From positions 45,170,879 through 45,234,878 of the forward strand of contig CM074187.1 in NCBI GenBank assembly GCA_037179385.1: a stretch of DNA of 64,000 bases. Direction: 5' to 3'. Source of the DNA: Holothuria scabra (lineage: Eukaryota > Echinodermata > Holothuroidea > Aspidochirotida > Holothuriidae). Below the pieces are notes generated by a model. That model saw only the letters and a program-made list of their open reading frames with translations, did not search any database and had not been told where the DNA came from. Position 1 is the stretch's first letter. Each line of letters starts with the position of its first letter. Shown here in pieces: positions 43,196 to 64,000 of the stretch. A program made the translations under genes and the position numbers.

Positions 43196-43543
43196 TTGTC
43201 TCTTCAACGTAACAAGTAAAGAGCATGTTAAACGCTATGATTTTGCGTGAATCGCTTCATGGACCTGCGGCTTGTTGCACTATATGGACACTATGCTCTT
43301 TAAGTAGTTAGTCAGTCGCTCACCACGACAAGACAAGTCTTGTTGCAACTTAAGTCGCTTCGCATTACGGTGTGGATGGGGCTTAACCCCTGGCTTAACA
43401 AAGGCGGCAATGTGCATCGTGTGTGACGTGTCTCCAGCCTGGTGCATCCAGGAATTGTGGGAATGTCGAACATGCACATGGAGCTCGGATCTTACATGGT
43501 AGTTTACCCAGGCCCACACTTATGACGCTTCAGTCAAAGTGGG

Positions 43544-43854
43544 TACCCAGGTAACATTCCTATATGGGACCCTTACGGGCCCCATATCTTGGCCCTTAAG
43601 GGGCCCATATGGGTTTGCACCCGGGATTAATAAGGGGCCTATATGGGTCTCTTATTGACCCATATGACCCATATGGGATAGTTCTCGTGCCCATGTTAAC
43701 AACTGAAATGTGGGGAAAATATGGTTCAACCCTGTAATATCCCTCAGGCATGTGGGCTACCCATATGGGCCCCTTATTAATAGCGGGTGAAAAATTTAAT
43801 GGGCCCCATATGGGTGTACCCATATGGGGCCCATATAGGTTTGTTACCTGGGTA
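43544..43854. mobile_element. MITE with TACCCAGGTAACA ends and CCCATATGGG repeats
   Basis: Left end TACCCAGGTAACATTCCTAT, right end ATAGGTTTGTTACCTGGGTA: a ~20-bp inverted repeat with few mismatches and TA at each border, as in Tc1/mariner-type elements. The interior is built from the palindromes CCCATATGGG and GGGGCCCAT. It has no coding capacity. Confidence 0.85.
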
Positions 43855-44639
43855 ACTGTTAGTTTTTGACAGAAACCTGGAAACGATCAGGGGAGAGAGA
43901 AGGGATGAAAATAACTTATAAATAATGAAATATCAACATCTTCTTTGGAAGCGTCCTTCGCGATAAGTTTGCCAATCAGTACGGCCGAAGCATGCTTCAC
44001 AGTCATTTTAGGGGGGCAAAGCCGAAATGTTGAAGCTACTTAAAATTGAACATATGATTGCAAATTTTAGACAGGGCATTTTTAAGAGATCCAGAGTGTT
44101 CGGGGCATTTTATCAATGGGGAGTTGTATTTGAAATCCCGTGGCAATATGTGAAGGGGTCCAGGGGCCTGCAACATGCCCCCCCCCCGGAAGCTCTGACG
44201 TTTTAGGCTTTTATAGTGGACTTAATGGAAGCAAAAAGTACATTTGTATAGGTATTATAAATAATCCTGAAAGGGACATTATTATTGGGGAAAATGTGTG
44301 TCATTGGGGCTAATACGGGGACTGGGGCATGCCCCTCGCTCAGTTTGTTTTAAAGGCCCTGATTTGAGAAGAAGCTTTGAAGTTTTGCACTCTGAAAGGT
44401 AATAATTGAGCCAAAGAATTGCCGAAATGTAATAAAAGCAACTTAAAATTTATTTTGCGACATTCAGTTATTGGGGGGCCACGCCCCCCTAAAAAAAATC
44501 TCATGAAAAAAGGGGCCAGCCCCCCCCCCCCCCTCCGATTCCGCCGGACATGTCTAATTGTAGCAGTACCTTTTACCTGGTATTTTTCTGATCACTTTGC
44601 AAGCTGGATTTTTATTTTGAAGTGAAACTTTCATCACAA
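43855..44639. repeat. unclassified repeat with internal duplication
   Basis: 'gccgaaatgttgaagctact' with 'taaaattgaac' near 44030 recurs as 'gccgaaatgtaataaaagca' with 'cttaaaattt' near 44420. Poly(C) runs occur at 44178 and 44520. No coding sequence is supported. Confidence 0.45.
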
Positions 44640-45950
44640 AGGAAAGCTCAAAATAGCGACTGCTTCATTTCTAGTTACCAGTATGGGGAATGTCATTTCC
44701 GGCTGTCTGAGGGGTTAGATTTTTCAACAATTTTCTGTACGCTCCACGCCAACTGATGGTGGTTCTCCGCTTGGATAGTGTTTTGGTCGAACAGATAACT
44801 TGACAGAACGATGCATGCTTGCAAATTATTCCTCGTTTTGGGGCAATATTATCAGATTATGAAGTGAAAATTTTATTGCGAAAGAAAGCCTGGACCAAAA
44901 TAATGACTGCTTTGTTTTTAGGTACGAGCCCTGGAAATGCCATTTCCTGCTGTCTGGGGGTTCTCAAATTTTCAAAAGTCTTCTGTGCTCTGAACTTTGA
45001 TAGTCTTTCGGGCAGGATAACATTTTTCGGACAAACAAAAAAAAAACAACTCTGCCCCTCCCAAACTGAAGCGCTCCGGTACGTTTATGTAAATATATAA
45101 AATATAAAACTTCAAATATATGGGAAGCCAAACTGTTCCGCGGGAAAATTTTCCAATATGGTCCGAGGGCCTTAATCTGCATGATATTCAGTGACCCCAA
45201 ACAAAACAACAGATCATATCTACTTGATATTTCTTTTAAGAGGATTATATCCTTCCATACCCCCCCCCCCCCCCACATTTGTCATAAAATTACAATTTAT
45301 CTCTAATAAGCTTCAGATTGCTAAAGTTGGCAAAATTTTCCAATTTCGATTGATACTCCGTACAATAAATTCCAATGCCAACTCTGTTAATCACCCCAAA
45401 ATTCTGTATTTCACTCTTGAAGGGCATAACACTTATAAAAAAAAAAACAAAATTTTCATTACAACCGTACAAATAAAAAAAAACAACTTTACTTCCACTA
45501 AATTCCAAAGTTTCTCCAGTAAAAAGGGCTCTTAATTTTTAAGCCTTCGTTCATAAAAGGAAGAACCTTTTTTCGGGCAACCTTCTAGTCTCGTGTTGAA
45601 GGCTAAGTAAGTAGGCTTAGTACGATATAATGCGTAACTCCCAACTATTTTCAGTTGTCGCCTTAATAACGTTTTTGATTTTGCCCATATGAAGGACAGA
45701 TTCTTCAAAAAACACCCCAACTTTTTAATGGTCCTTACAAAAGCCAAATTCTTTCAAAAATTTTAAATTTTGTCTTTTAAAATAAGCTCCAGACTTTTAA
45801 GTATTTGACGAAAAGAAAGCCTAACATTTCGCGAACAACGATCGCCTCAAAATCTGCTTAGTCACGTCCCACCGGGACTAAGTCAAAACCTTTGTCGGGG
45901 CCTTGAAATGCTGCCCCCCCCCCGTCGGGAAAATCCTGGCGCCACCCCTG
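44640..45950 (+). mobile_element. family D element, third copy
   Basis: Opens with two ~240-bp units (44650-44800 and 44885-45040), then the body, and ends at 45950 in 'aatcctggcgccacccctg'. With the copy at 39194-41163 it forms a ~1.3-kb inverted repeat spaced by about 4 kb. A poly(C) run is near 45262. Confidence 0.75.
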
Positions 45951-45951
45951 T

Positions 45952-46205
45952 TGATAAACCAGGTTTGTCGAATTCATAAACCAGGTTAATAAAAAAACTT
46001 GGCTTATCGGTTGGATAAACTTGATTTATCGACGCTAAATGTCCAATAATTCAATAAATTCGGTTTATCGGTTGATAAACCAAGTTTTGCAGTATGATAA
46101 ACCAGGTTTAACGGTCGAAAAAAAAACTGATTTATCGGTCAGTAACCCAAGTTTTTCGATCGATAAATTTGGTTTATCAGTCGATTGTCCGATTCTCATA
46201 ACTTG
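45952..46205. repeat. palindromic minisatellite GATAAACCAGGTTTATC-like
   Basis: About ten imperfect alternating copies of GATAAACC-A-GTTTATCGGT, each near 20 bp and able to pair with its neighbour. It begins one base after the family D end. Confidence 0.8.
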
Positions 46206-46689
46206 TTTTTTATCGTAGTGTAGTAAGAGCAGTATTAGACCCTACGAGTCGGATCAACCTGTCAACATTATTACTACTGCAATTTTCTTGCAGCTGACTA
46301 GGCAAATATATTTCACCACGAGCCTTGCCATTTTGGTAATGCAGATTGCTGTATGATTTATAATTTTATATTTTTCCTGCAATTTAAATTTCTAGAGCTC
46401 TTTAGCTTTTGCGGACCCCTAATTTTCTAAGGACCCCATTTTCGAGCGGACCCCTGCCGACCCCTTTGCCCTTCGCGGCCCCCAAACAAGCTTCACGGAC
46501 CCTAGATTGAAAATCACTGCTGTAGATCATCATTATTTCAGTAGATCTTGAATTTAGCCAAGAGTCTCAATGAAGTAATAAATGTTAGCATGTTATCAAT
46601 TTCATTGAATACTTTTTCCTAGAAAAGGTACAAAATCATTTCATGCAATATAAGTGGTACATTTTATAGGACAATTTTCCGATCACTTA
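46206..46689. other. intergenic; possible hAT end remnant near 46500
   Basis: 'ggaccctagattgaaaatca' followed by CTGCTG, after several GGACCCC words, looks like one end of a vertebrate-style hAT element. The other end is not found. No gene. Confidence 0.35.
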
Positions 46690-48118
46690 GCAATCGATGA
46701 TTTTTTCTATTTCAGTGAGAATTTTATTGCAAGCAAAAGCTCAAAATAATGACTGATTTAATCCTGGTTATAAGTCAGAGAAATGCCATTTCTGCCTGAC
46801 TGAGCTCTGAACTCCATTTGGATCAAGTTTCAAAATTTGTTCTACTCTTCGTACCAACTAGTGGTGGCGCTCCGCTTAGATAGTGCAATAGAGCAGTTAA
46901 CTGAACAGAACATTGCAGGCTTGCACATCGTGTTCCGTTTTATTGATATAAGGAATTATTTCTGATCACTTTACAAATTTATTTCAAGTGAAAATACTTT
47001 ATTGCAAACGAAAGCTCAAAACAACGACTGCTTAGATCCTACAGTAATTACAAGCATGGGAGTGAATTTCCGGCTGTATGAGGTAACGATTTTTCAAGGT
47101 TTCTTTGCCCTCCATTTCAATAAAGTTGGCGCTCAGCTTAAACAGTTTTCCGGACAGACGTACTACAACTTTCATGCAAGCAAATCCTTAACACCCCCCC
47201 CCCCCCCTCCACAGACTGAAATACTTCCGCACGCCTATTTTTTCTGCCATAAAATTCCTTTATATGTACGTTCCACGGTTTTTCAAATATATGTTAACAG
47301 GAAGCCAAACTTTTTCGGGCATTTCATCGTCCGAAGGTCTTAACCTGCATGATGGTATATTTAGTAACCCTAGTAAAATAAAAGTTTCCTGGCGACCTTC
47401 TTGATCTTTCTGATGAGAAGGTCAGATTCTTCAATAAAAAAAAATCTAAAATAGAATTGCAATTATTTCCCCCTATAAGCTGCAGGTATTTGTTAGAAAT
47501 GGTAAATATATTTCCGGAACATGGTCCAACTTCGGTGGATATACGTAGGCCTACACTTTTTAGGCCTACAATGAAAAACCCCAGCAAACTTCAATCACCC
47601 CGACATTTTATTTACTTTTGCAAATCACTTAAAAAATTCCAAACCTTTTTCATTTCACCTTACCAAAAAGCCACATTTTTCTTTCAATGTAAGAAGTTGT
47701 CAGGCAAGTTGAAGTTCCAGTTTCGACTACGTAGCCTAAGTATGCTATCTGCAGGCAAAATAAAAAAAAAATAAATGGGTGACCGGCCCAAACGAATTTC
47801 AGTCTCCCATTCAACTTTTTGGGAGGTTGATCAGAGTTAAGGGCAGATTCTTGAACAAAACAACTCGATTATTTTAATGGTCTTTACAAAAAGCCAAATT
47901 TGTTCCAAAATTTCAAATTTTCTTCAAAACAAGTTCCGTACTTTATTTGTTGAAAGGAAACCATAAAGTTTTGGTGCGCTACGCACGACTCAAATTCTGT
48001 CCGGCACGGCCCATCGGGGACTCATTACCTTTGCCGGGGCTTTGAAAGGCTTGCTAATCCCCGCAGAGTCGGGGAGCTCCACCACCCCCCCCCCCGACGG
48101 GCAAATCCTGGCACCACC
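46690..48118 (+). mobile_element. family D element, fourth copy
   Basis: Two opening units (46735-46880 and 47015-47160), the body, and an end at about 48118 in 'aatcctggcaccacccct'. Poly(C) runs lie at 47195 and 48084. Confidence 0.7.
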
Positions 48119-48839
48119 CCTCTACCTAGGTTGTTGTAAAAACGGTTTGCTGCCCTGTCTTGTATTTCATAAAAACAAAACAAAACAAAACAAAAACAAA
48201 CAAACAAAAACGGAACGAAATAACGAATTCATGATAGTGCCCATGATGCCTAATCGGACCGTCTTGATGACCGTGATCAAACTTCCTTATCGGGTTGCTC
48301 GTGGCCGTAAACATATAAGTTACGGCGAAGAGAAAGATGAAGATAAAAGCCGTCACAACATCTCCTCTTTTGTAACAAACGTACATTTCATGGAATCATA
48401 CATATCGCTACTACAGTCAAAAATGTCAGGTTTTCTCTCTTTTCCTATCGCCCACACACTTTTCGGTTAACTGTGTTTAGCTCGTGGGCAAAACGATGGA
48501 AATGACTTCCATTGCACTAATCGTCATCAGCTGTGTACATACATTATTTTGCCGTGTATGTGTACTGTAACTAACCTAAATGGTCGCATGTCATATGTAT
48601 ATAATGTAGTATGCATAAAGCACTCACACAATACGACCTATACATGACTGCCTACGCAGTGTCAACACCTATCGTTTCTACAGATTCAGCCTGCAAGTTA
48701 ATAAAATGTAATCTCGACCGCTGTTACCGGCGATCATCACTTAAGAAATGTAAGGCACTTTCCGAAACATCGTCTAAGTGTAGGTTAATTCGATGGAAAT
48801 ATATCACGAAAAACGAGCTGTTAAACGAAGGCCTACGTT
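48119..48839. other. intergenic; possible minus-strand membrane-anchor exon
   Basis: A minus-strand frame starting at 48386 reads MYVCYKRGDVV, a hydrophobic stretch FIFIFLFAVTYMF, then a basic/His-rich segment. It could be the first exon of a type II membrane protein but has no clear donor before an AT-rich (GTTTT)n tail. It is listed here, not called as a gene. Confidence 0.25.
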
Positions 48840-49190
48840 AATATCCTATCGACTAGTGAATAACGTTAGACCTAACGTTAACATGTTGTATTATTTTTAA
48901 CGTTAGTATTAACAGTTAGTAACACAGACTAGCCTAAGTGTACAGACTACATTTAACGTAAGGCCATGGCCTTATGTTAGGCTAAGCTATTAAAAATAGG
49001 CCTAGGCCTACATTAGTACTAATACTAGGTCTTAACAGAAGTATGCTAGCTAGATTAATGCCAGGCGAGGATAAGTCTTGGCCTCCATAAAGGAGTAGGC
49101 CTAGGATAGGCTATGTACACAAGGTAACAATTGCTACCTAACTTAGGCCTAGGCCCCTAGGCTAACTAACATAACATAACATAACAGGTT
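48840..49190. other. GGCCTA and TAACGTTA word cluster
   Basis: Dense GGCCTA, AGGCCT and AACGTTA words with a short ACATAACATA run. This composition is common in introns and flanks of echinoderm genes; function unknown. Confidence 0.5.
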
Positions 49191-49427
49191 GAAGGGCAAA
49201 GGAGGGCCAAAGCCCCATAAGATGCCCTGAAGTCCGGGCCCTAATCATTTAACTCTTCGAAGATCCAATGCCAGAGTGAGTGTGGATGAAAACTGGTGAA
49301 CTTAGCCTTCTCTTTTCGACTAGTGCTCAGAGGTAACAAGGCAGGCGTTTTCTAATAGCTCCCAATCCTGCTCCCGGGACCGCCATTTAACGTCCCTATC
49401 CGACGGATGTGAGCGTATCCCCAGTCT

Positions 49428-49655
49428 TTAGCCACTTTCCCAAAGGCTGGAGGGGGTGGAGGTTATACTTGCTCTGCACCACTGCTCAACAGCTGAACTG
49501 AGCAAGCGGACAACTTCCTGAGTCGGACAACTTCCTGAAATGGACAAGCTAATGTTTAGACCCCGGAAAATTTCCAAGTGGTTCCACCGGGATTTGATCC
49601 GGGGACCTTCAGTGTGCAAGGCAGTACACTCAAACCACCGAGCCATCTCCATCCA
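49428..49655 (-). mobile_element. tRNA-derived SINE (second family)
   Basis: On the minus strand the head reads 'gatggctcggtggtttgagt' (A-box region), then 'ccggatcaaatcccgg' (B-box with arm pairing), at tRNA-like spacing. An unrelated body follows with GGAAGTTGTCCG repeated. The B-box is better preserved than in the other SINEs here. Confidence 0.75.
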
Positions 49656-49695
49656 TATAACTGCTAAGCTTTACCGTTACACTAAGTTACCCTAG

Positions 49696-51806
49696 GCCCA
49701 AGTAAAGGTCCGTCGGTATATCGATATACCTGGTATATCAGGTATGTCACTTCTACCAATACCGACGGTATAGAAATTTGTCTTAAACGAATATACCTGA
49801 AATACCTGGTATACCCAATAAGAAACCTAAAATACCTCGTAAAATTATACACAATTGAAATACCGAACCAGATACGCACACCGTGCTTAGTCCTTTCACT
49901 GCTTCACACTCTTCATGTTTATTGTGTTCACGCAGCTCAGAAGTCTGATACAAAGCATTGAAACCCATGCAGTAATTCCCACACAATCATAGCAGGTCGG
50001 TACTTGCACACACAATACACTACTCGCAGATCAGCCATGCATCCTACACTGTAGCGCTTACGAGAGCTACAGCACAAAAAGTCAACGGAGGGACAGACAA
50101 AATTTCACCTGTCAAAAATGGTTTACGCCTAATCGGCCAATCACAATTAAAAAAACGTGATTCATTCACTTGCACTAATTTGGAACAGTCGATGTATTGA
50201 TAGGGGGATTCAAATACTGAACAGCGTTTGTTTTCCAACACGTGCTTCACTCTGCATGAGTTCGCTGTTTCACAGGCATCTGTCGTTTGCAGTGTAGAAA
50301 TGTTTACAAGCTCTTAACAAAGTAGAGCGCCGTGTGTTCAACGTACAGTGGCTAGAACGATGCAAAAAGTTGAGCGTTTTCTTAAGGGGATTGAAGTGTA
50401 CGGGAATACAGTTATACAAATAAGCAACACAGTAAAAAGAGTACTGTAAATGGAAACAAGTGAAGTATTCATATGAACCGCGTGATTGATTGTGGACATG
50501 CTAGATTTCTGCCAAGTTTGTCTGTCCTTTACAAAAATGATTTGAGTCTATTTTTCTGGTTATTGTAAAACAAAAAAGCAGCATGGGTCTAATTAATGTT
50601 ACGAGTTTTATACAGTAATTATGAACAAGGTGTCATGTAAATCCACAGTATTCTGGGCTTACAACCCGTTGGGCAGACTACTGGAAAATAATTACAACAA
50701 GTTCTGGGCCAAAAAACAAGCATGCTGGCCTTTTTGGGATTTAGCTGAGCTCTCAGGGGGGGTTTATAATTTGTCCAGCTTTACTGAAAAGTCGCTCAGA
50801 AGGGGAAGATGTCGCCTGGACTGACAAGTACCATCTTGCAAAAGGTGCAAGGTTGGGGAAGTTTGTCTTTCCACCATTCCAGTGGGTCATCCTCACAGTC
50901 TGCATAGGTTTAGCTCATTGTCTGTATTCCCAAGTCATTCCTTTCTTTCACCAATGCTTGATAAATACTCATTAACATCTTGTCAACACTGATGGATTCG
51001 TCACAGTGTATGCACTTCAACTTTCGAAATAAATACCGCACCGATTGCTCACACATGGCCGTTACAAAAATTTCACCTGTTGCTAACGATTCTGCGCATT
51101 GATTAAATTCTTTACCTGGTATATTCACAAACCGATTATAACGCTGCTTACCAGGTAAATCATGTACCTACTTCTACAATAAGAGAACAGTGATCATCAA
51201 CTGTTATACAAGTGTGTACAAGTACCTACGGTATACGATGCAGCGCGGCAGTATGAGTAGTGGTGATACACAAGGCTCAGTGATTACAGGTGGTATGTAC
51301 ATGAACTTGTTTCTGTAGGTTGACTGAAGAAGAGAATCGAGGAATCATTATTTTGGTTCTACGAGTTGTCATGCCAGTCTATTTTATTTCGATTTTGTAG
51401 AATCACGTAGTGTATTGGGAAGGGGAGCTGGCTGGTATTTCAATCTCTATCGTAGTCGAAGTGTTGCATCGCAAGACTCAGGCATAACATGATGTGTTCT
51501 ATAACTGTAATAGATTATAGATGAGGCTTACTTATGAAGGGTTTAGCTTGAAATGAAAGACACATAAAACACATTCTTTTTTTAAAGAAACTTTATTCAA
51601 ATCATAGAACTGTCTTGCTGCAAGAGAGGAGAAAAAATGTCGGTAGACATTAGGAGGTGGGAAACTGATGGGAGCGTTGTGTAGTACAAGTACCGTGCCA
51701 AGTACCTGTTCCGCGAAATTTTCCGGTATACCTGGTAATACCAGGTATGCGGCAGTCGGTATACAGGTACCTGGTTTGGCTTATACCGACAGACCTTAGC
51801 CTAAGT
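49696..51806. mobile_element. hAT-like element, 2.1 kb, with 8-bp target duplication
   Basis: The element 49704-51798 starts AAAGGTCCGTCGGTATA and ends TATACCGACAGACCTTA, a 17-bp inverted repeat with two mismatches. It is flanked by GCCCAAGT (49696-49703) and GCCTAAGT (51799-51806), seven of eight identical. Subterminal TACCTGGTATA motifs are repeated near both ends. Internal frames, such as minus-strand 50910-51128 with CIHCDESISVDKML, are short and show no transposase catalytic residues. It is therefore called non-autonomous or decayed. Confidence 0.85.
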
Positions 51807-53415
51807 TAGTCCTTACTTTTGTGGTTGTTGACCAGTCTTCTAAGTCGTAGCCTTAGGCCTAAGTTAAACTGCCTCAGTGCCGAACAAAACCAACTTCTTA
51901 TATTAAAGGCCTAGGCCTAGGCCTATTTTTGAAAATGTCCAAAAATTTGGAATAATCCATCAACTTTGCAACTTCTGCAAATTTACAGTAGCTGGCATTC
52001 AAAATATTTGTTTACACTAGAACACCTCATGTATGGGTTGATGCGCACTGTTTAACAACGTGTTTCTTGATTGGCTGTTGCCATTGTATTGTATCGATTG
52101 TATTCTTTCTTCGGGTTAGGGATTAGGTTAGGACTAGGGCTATCCTTAGCCAGTAAGGAAATTTTCTGTTAAACAGTGCGCATCACCCCTCACATATGTC
52201 ATGGTGACATTTTTTAACCCATTTGATCTTTGCCATCGGCAAGTCCCAATGAGAAGCTCACTGTGCTGTGTGCAAGTTGTTCACACTGATGTAACAACTA
52301 CAATTTACACTCATTATCATACTGTGTTCAAACAACGTTCCATGGGCCAGTCACATAGTAAATTCTAAAGCTTTAAAAAGTTGCTGATTTCCTCCCAAAG
52401 TTTTGATTTCCCAGAAGATTTCAGGGATCACATCATATTTGGGTGCTCCTGTAAGATTTAGAGAAGAAAAAAGTTATGACATTAAATTAGCATTTTTGGT
52501 GCAAACTTTGCTGTTGGAAGGAAGTTTATTTCAACACTTTCAAAGACCACCAATCATCAGGCTATTATGAAGAGTTGGAGTAAGGAGAGAGTATAGTGAG
52601 TCAAGTGAATGACACAGTCCTTTACTGATGACTAGCCTAGGCTAAGCCAGTAAGAGGCATCATATTTTTTTTTCCCCTTGGAGATGGGAAGAGCAGAGGG
52701 CCTAAGTACCTAATGGCATTATGCCTACATTCAAATGCTGTGCAGAGAATTGATTGTCAATGTTGTGGAAGAAGAAAAAGCAGGAAGAAAGAAAAGCAAT
52801 GTTGGACATGGAGGATAGTTATTTGACCCCTAGACTCCAGAGGTGTAGCATCAAAAGGAGAGAGCCTAGCCAACTGCCCCATAAGCTAAAGCTGTATTTG
52901 GAGAAAATTCAAATAACATCTGTTAAGCCTATAGACAATTTTTTGGTATATCAAACCAACCCTGAAACACTTTTCACACAGATCTAGGCACAATATTACA
53001 GTAGTTTATTCTTTGCACACTTATAGTGCTGTGCATCAAATTTTAGTCATTTACAGCACTCAATGATACATTAAGGACAGAGTCATTTATCTAATTAGGA
53101 AGTAGGAGGAAGGGTTTGCCAGTTCACATGGTATTGATTAATCTCAAGGAGCATTTTACTTAACATTTAATCAGACATGTAATATTTTAGCAATAAATTG
53201 CCACATTATCTCGGTCCTAGTTATGACAAAGTTTCACAAAATCCTCATGTATTTTCATGTCATTGAGTTTGGATGGAAATCAAATTACTCATAATGAAGC
53301 AGTTTGTACCCAAGTTTGTTTAAATTGGTAGTTATTGTAAATGAACCTATCTCATAATGAAAAAGGAGTTCAATTAGAAGAAAATGTGATGAGATGTGAT
53401 TTGTTTTTTTGGCAG
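51807..53415. other. upstream region of the R3HDM gene
   Basis: Contains a GGCCTA run near 51905-51926 and otherwise AT-rich sequence. A non-coding first exon of R3HDM is expected upstream of the acceptor at 53415, but I cannot place it. Frame 52754-52987 has no domain. Confidence 0.4.
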
Positions 53416-53458
53416 ATGGATTAAATTGTGAACCTTTGCCACCATAGTATTTTTCACT

Positions 53459-63631
<10,173 letters not shown>

Positions 63632-64000
63632 GTAAGTGTTTTGAAGTTTGTGTAAAATAAGTAATAACTTTCTTACTTGAAGTTGCTGCATGACAGGTAT
63701 TCCCTGTTACCTACTTGTACCCAGTCTGCCAAAGGCAACTCGGGTAAAAGGATCAAGCCACCTTATTAATTTTCTTGGGAGAGGGCCCCATTTTAGACTA
63801 GCACAGCCTTTTCGTGCGTTGTGCATGGGTGACTTTTAACAATGCAAGTTTTCAGGAGTTGCAATACAAGTTTCCAGAAGTTGAGATAAGTTTTATGTCA
63901 AGAGGAGCCAGGAAGTTGAGCTTCACACAGCTTGAGGATTTGGAGTTTTTCGAAATTCTGGCTAATTGCAATTTTCTTGAATGTGTGCTTTATGACAAAA
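63632..64000. other. R3HDM intron 6, start
   Basis: Intron sequence to the window edge; no further exon seen. Confidence 0.6.

Larger units (their letters stand above)
41175..43385. mobile_element. possible older element with TAAGGCCCGTCTACACT ends
   Basis: TAAGGCCCGTCTACACTATG at 41175 and the inverse of TAAGCCCCATCCACACCGTA ending at 43385 agree at about 16 of 20 positions, followed by ATGCGA- and TTGCAAC-type words on both sides. The interior is mostly a family D copy, so this would be an older host element split by a later insertion. Confidence 0.45.

Noticed and set aside
43596..43823. 75-codon frame rich in Gly, Pro and Tyr
   Set aside because: Translation of the CCCATATGGG palindromic MITE.
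47002..47343. 113-codon frame in the 46.7-48.1 kb repeat
   Set aside because: Lies in family D, whose other copies do not keep the frame.
49560..49655. Possible minus-strand tRNA gene
   Set aside because: Good B-box, but no complete cloverleaf and a SINE body follows.

Overview
The window is eukaryotic nuclear DNA: spliceosomal introns with GT-AG borders, an AT-rich background, and dense short repeats. Frequent GGCCTA and TAACGTTA words, many small inverted-repeat transposons, tRNA-derived SINEs and LINE fragments of several clades point to a marine deuterostome invertebrate, most likely an echinoderm. That placement is inference from sequence style; the species cannot be named from the sequence.

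Two protein-coding genes could be assembled, both on the + strand. (1) A PAR/HLF-type bZIP transcription factor runs from 19878 to 35058 in four coding exons. All three introns are phase 1 and the model gives 453 residues. The 40-codon first exon (19878-19998) lies 12.5 kb upstream of the rest. Its own DNA target class (ATTACGTAAT, the PAR/E4BP4 D-box) occurs twice as a perfect 10-mer within 0.6 kb of that exon, with two related sites nearby. (2) A co-orthologue of vertebrate R3HDM1/R3HDM2/ARPP21 has six coding exons from 53459 to 63631, including the R3H and SUZ domains, and continues past the right edge.

Layout. 0-19 kb: no supported host gene. It holds a LINE fragment with an open reverse transcriptase (206-1315), a SINE, a hAT element with a perfect 8-bp target duplication nested in another inverted-repeat element (2775-4839), a decayed minus-strand LINE (7640-9210), an L1-type ORF2 tail (10221-10637) and several repeat families. 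19-36.7 kb: the bZIP gene. Its first intron contains a 2.2-kb tandem array (21.6-23.7 kb) in which each ~150-bp unit carries up to five AGGTCA-like nuclear-receptor half-sites, plus several TTAA-flanked MITEs. 36.7-53.4 kb: a nested transposon region with several copies of a ~2-kb repeat (39.2-48.1 kb) and a 2.1-kb hAT-like element with 8-bp duplications (49704-51798). 53.4-64 kb: the R3HDM gene, its introns carrying a MULE-like foldback, a small hAT and MITEs.

The bZIP protein is expected to bind D-boxes as a dimer in the nucleus; the R3HDM protein is expected to bind RNA in the cytoplasm. Nothing in the sequence links the two genes apart from shared orientation. The most unusual signals are the nuclear-receptor half-site array inside the bZIP gene, the D-box cluster at its first exon, and a set of TTAA-ended MITE families, one of which keeps the 8-mer TCATGTGA in all six copies.
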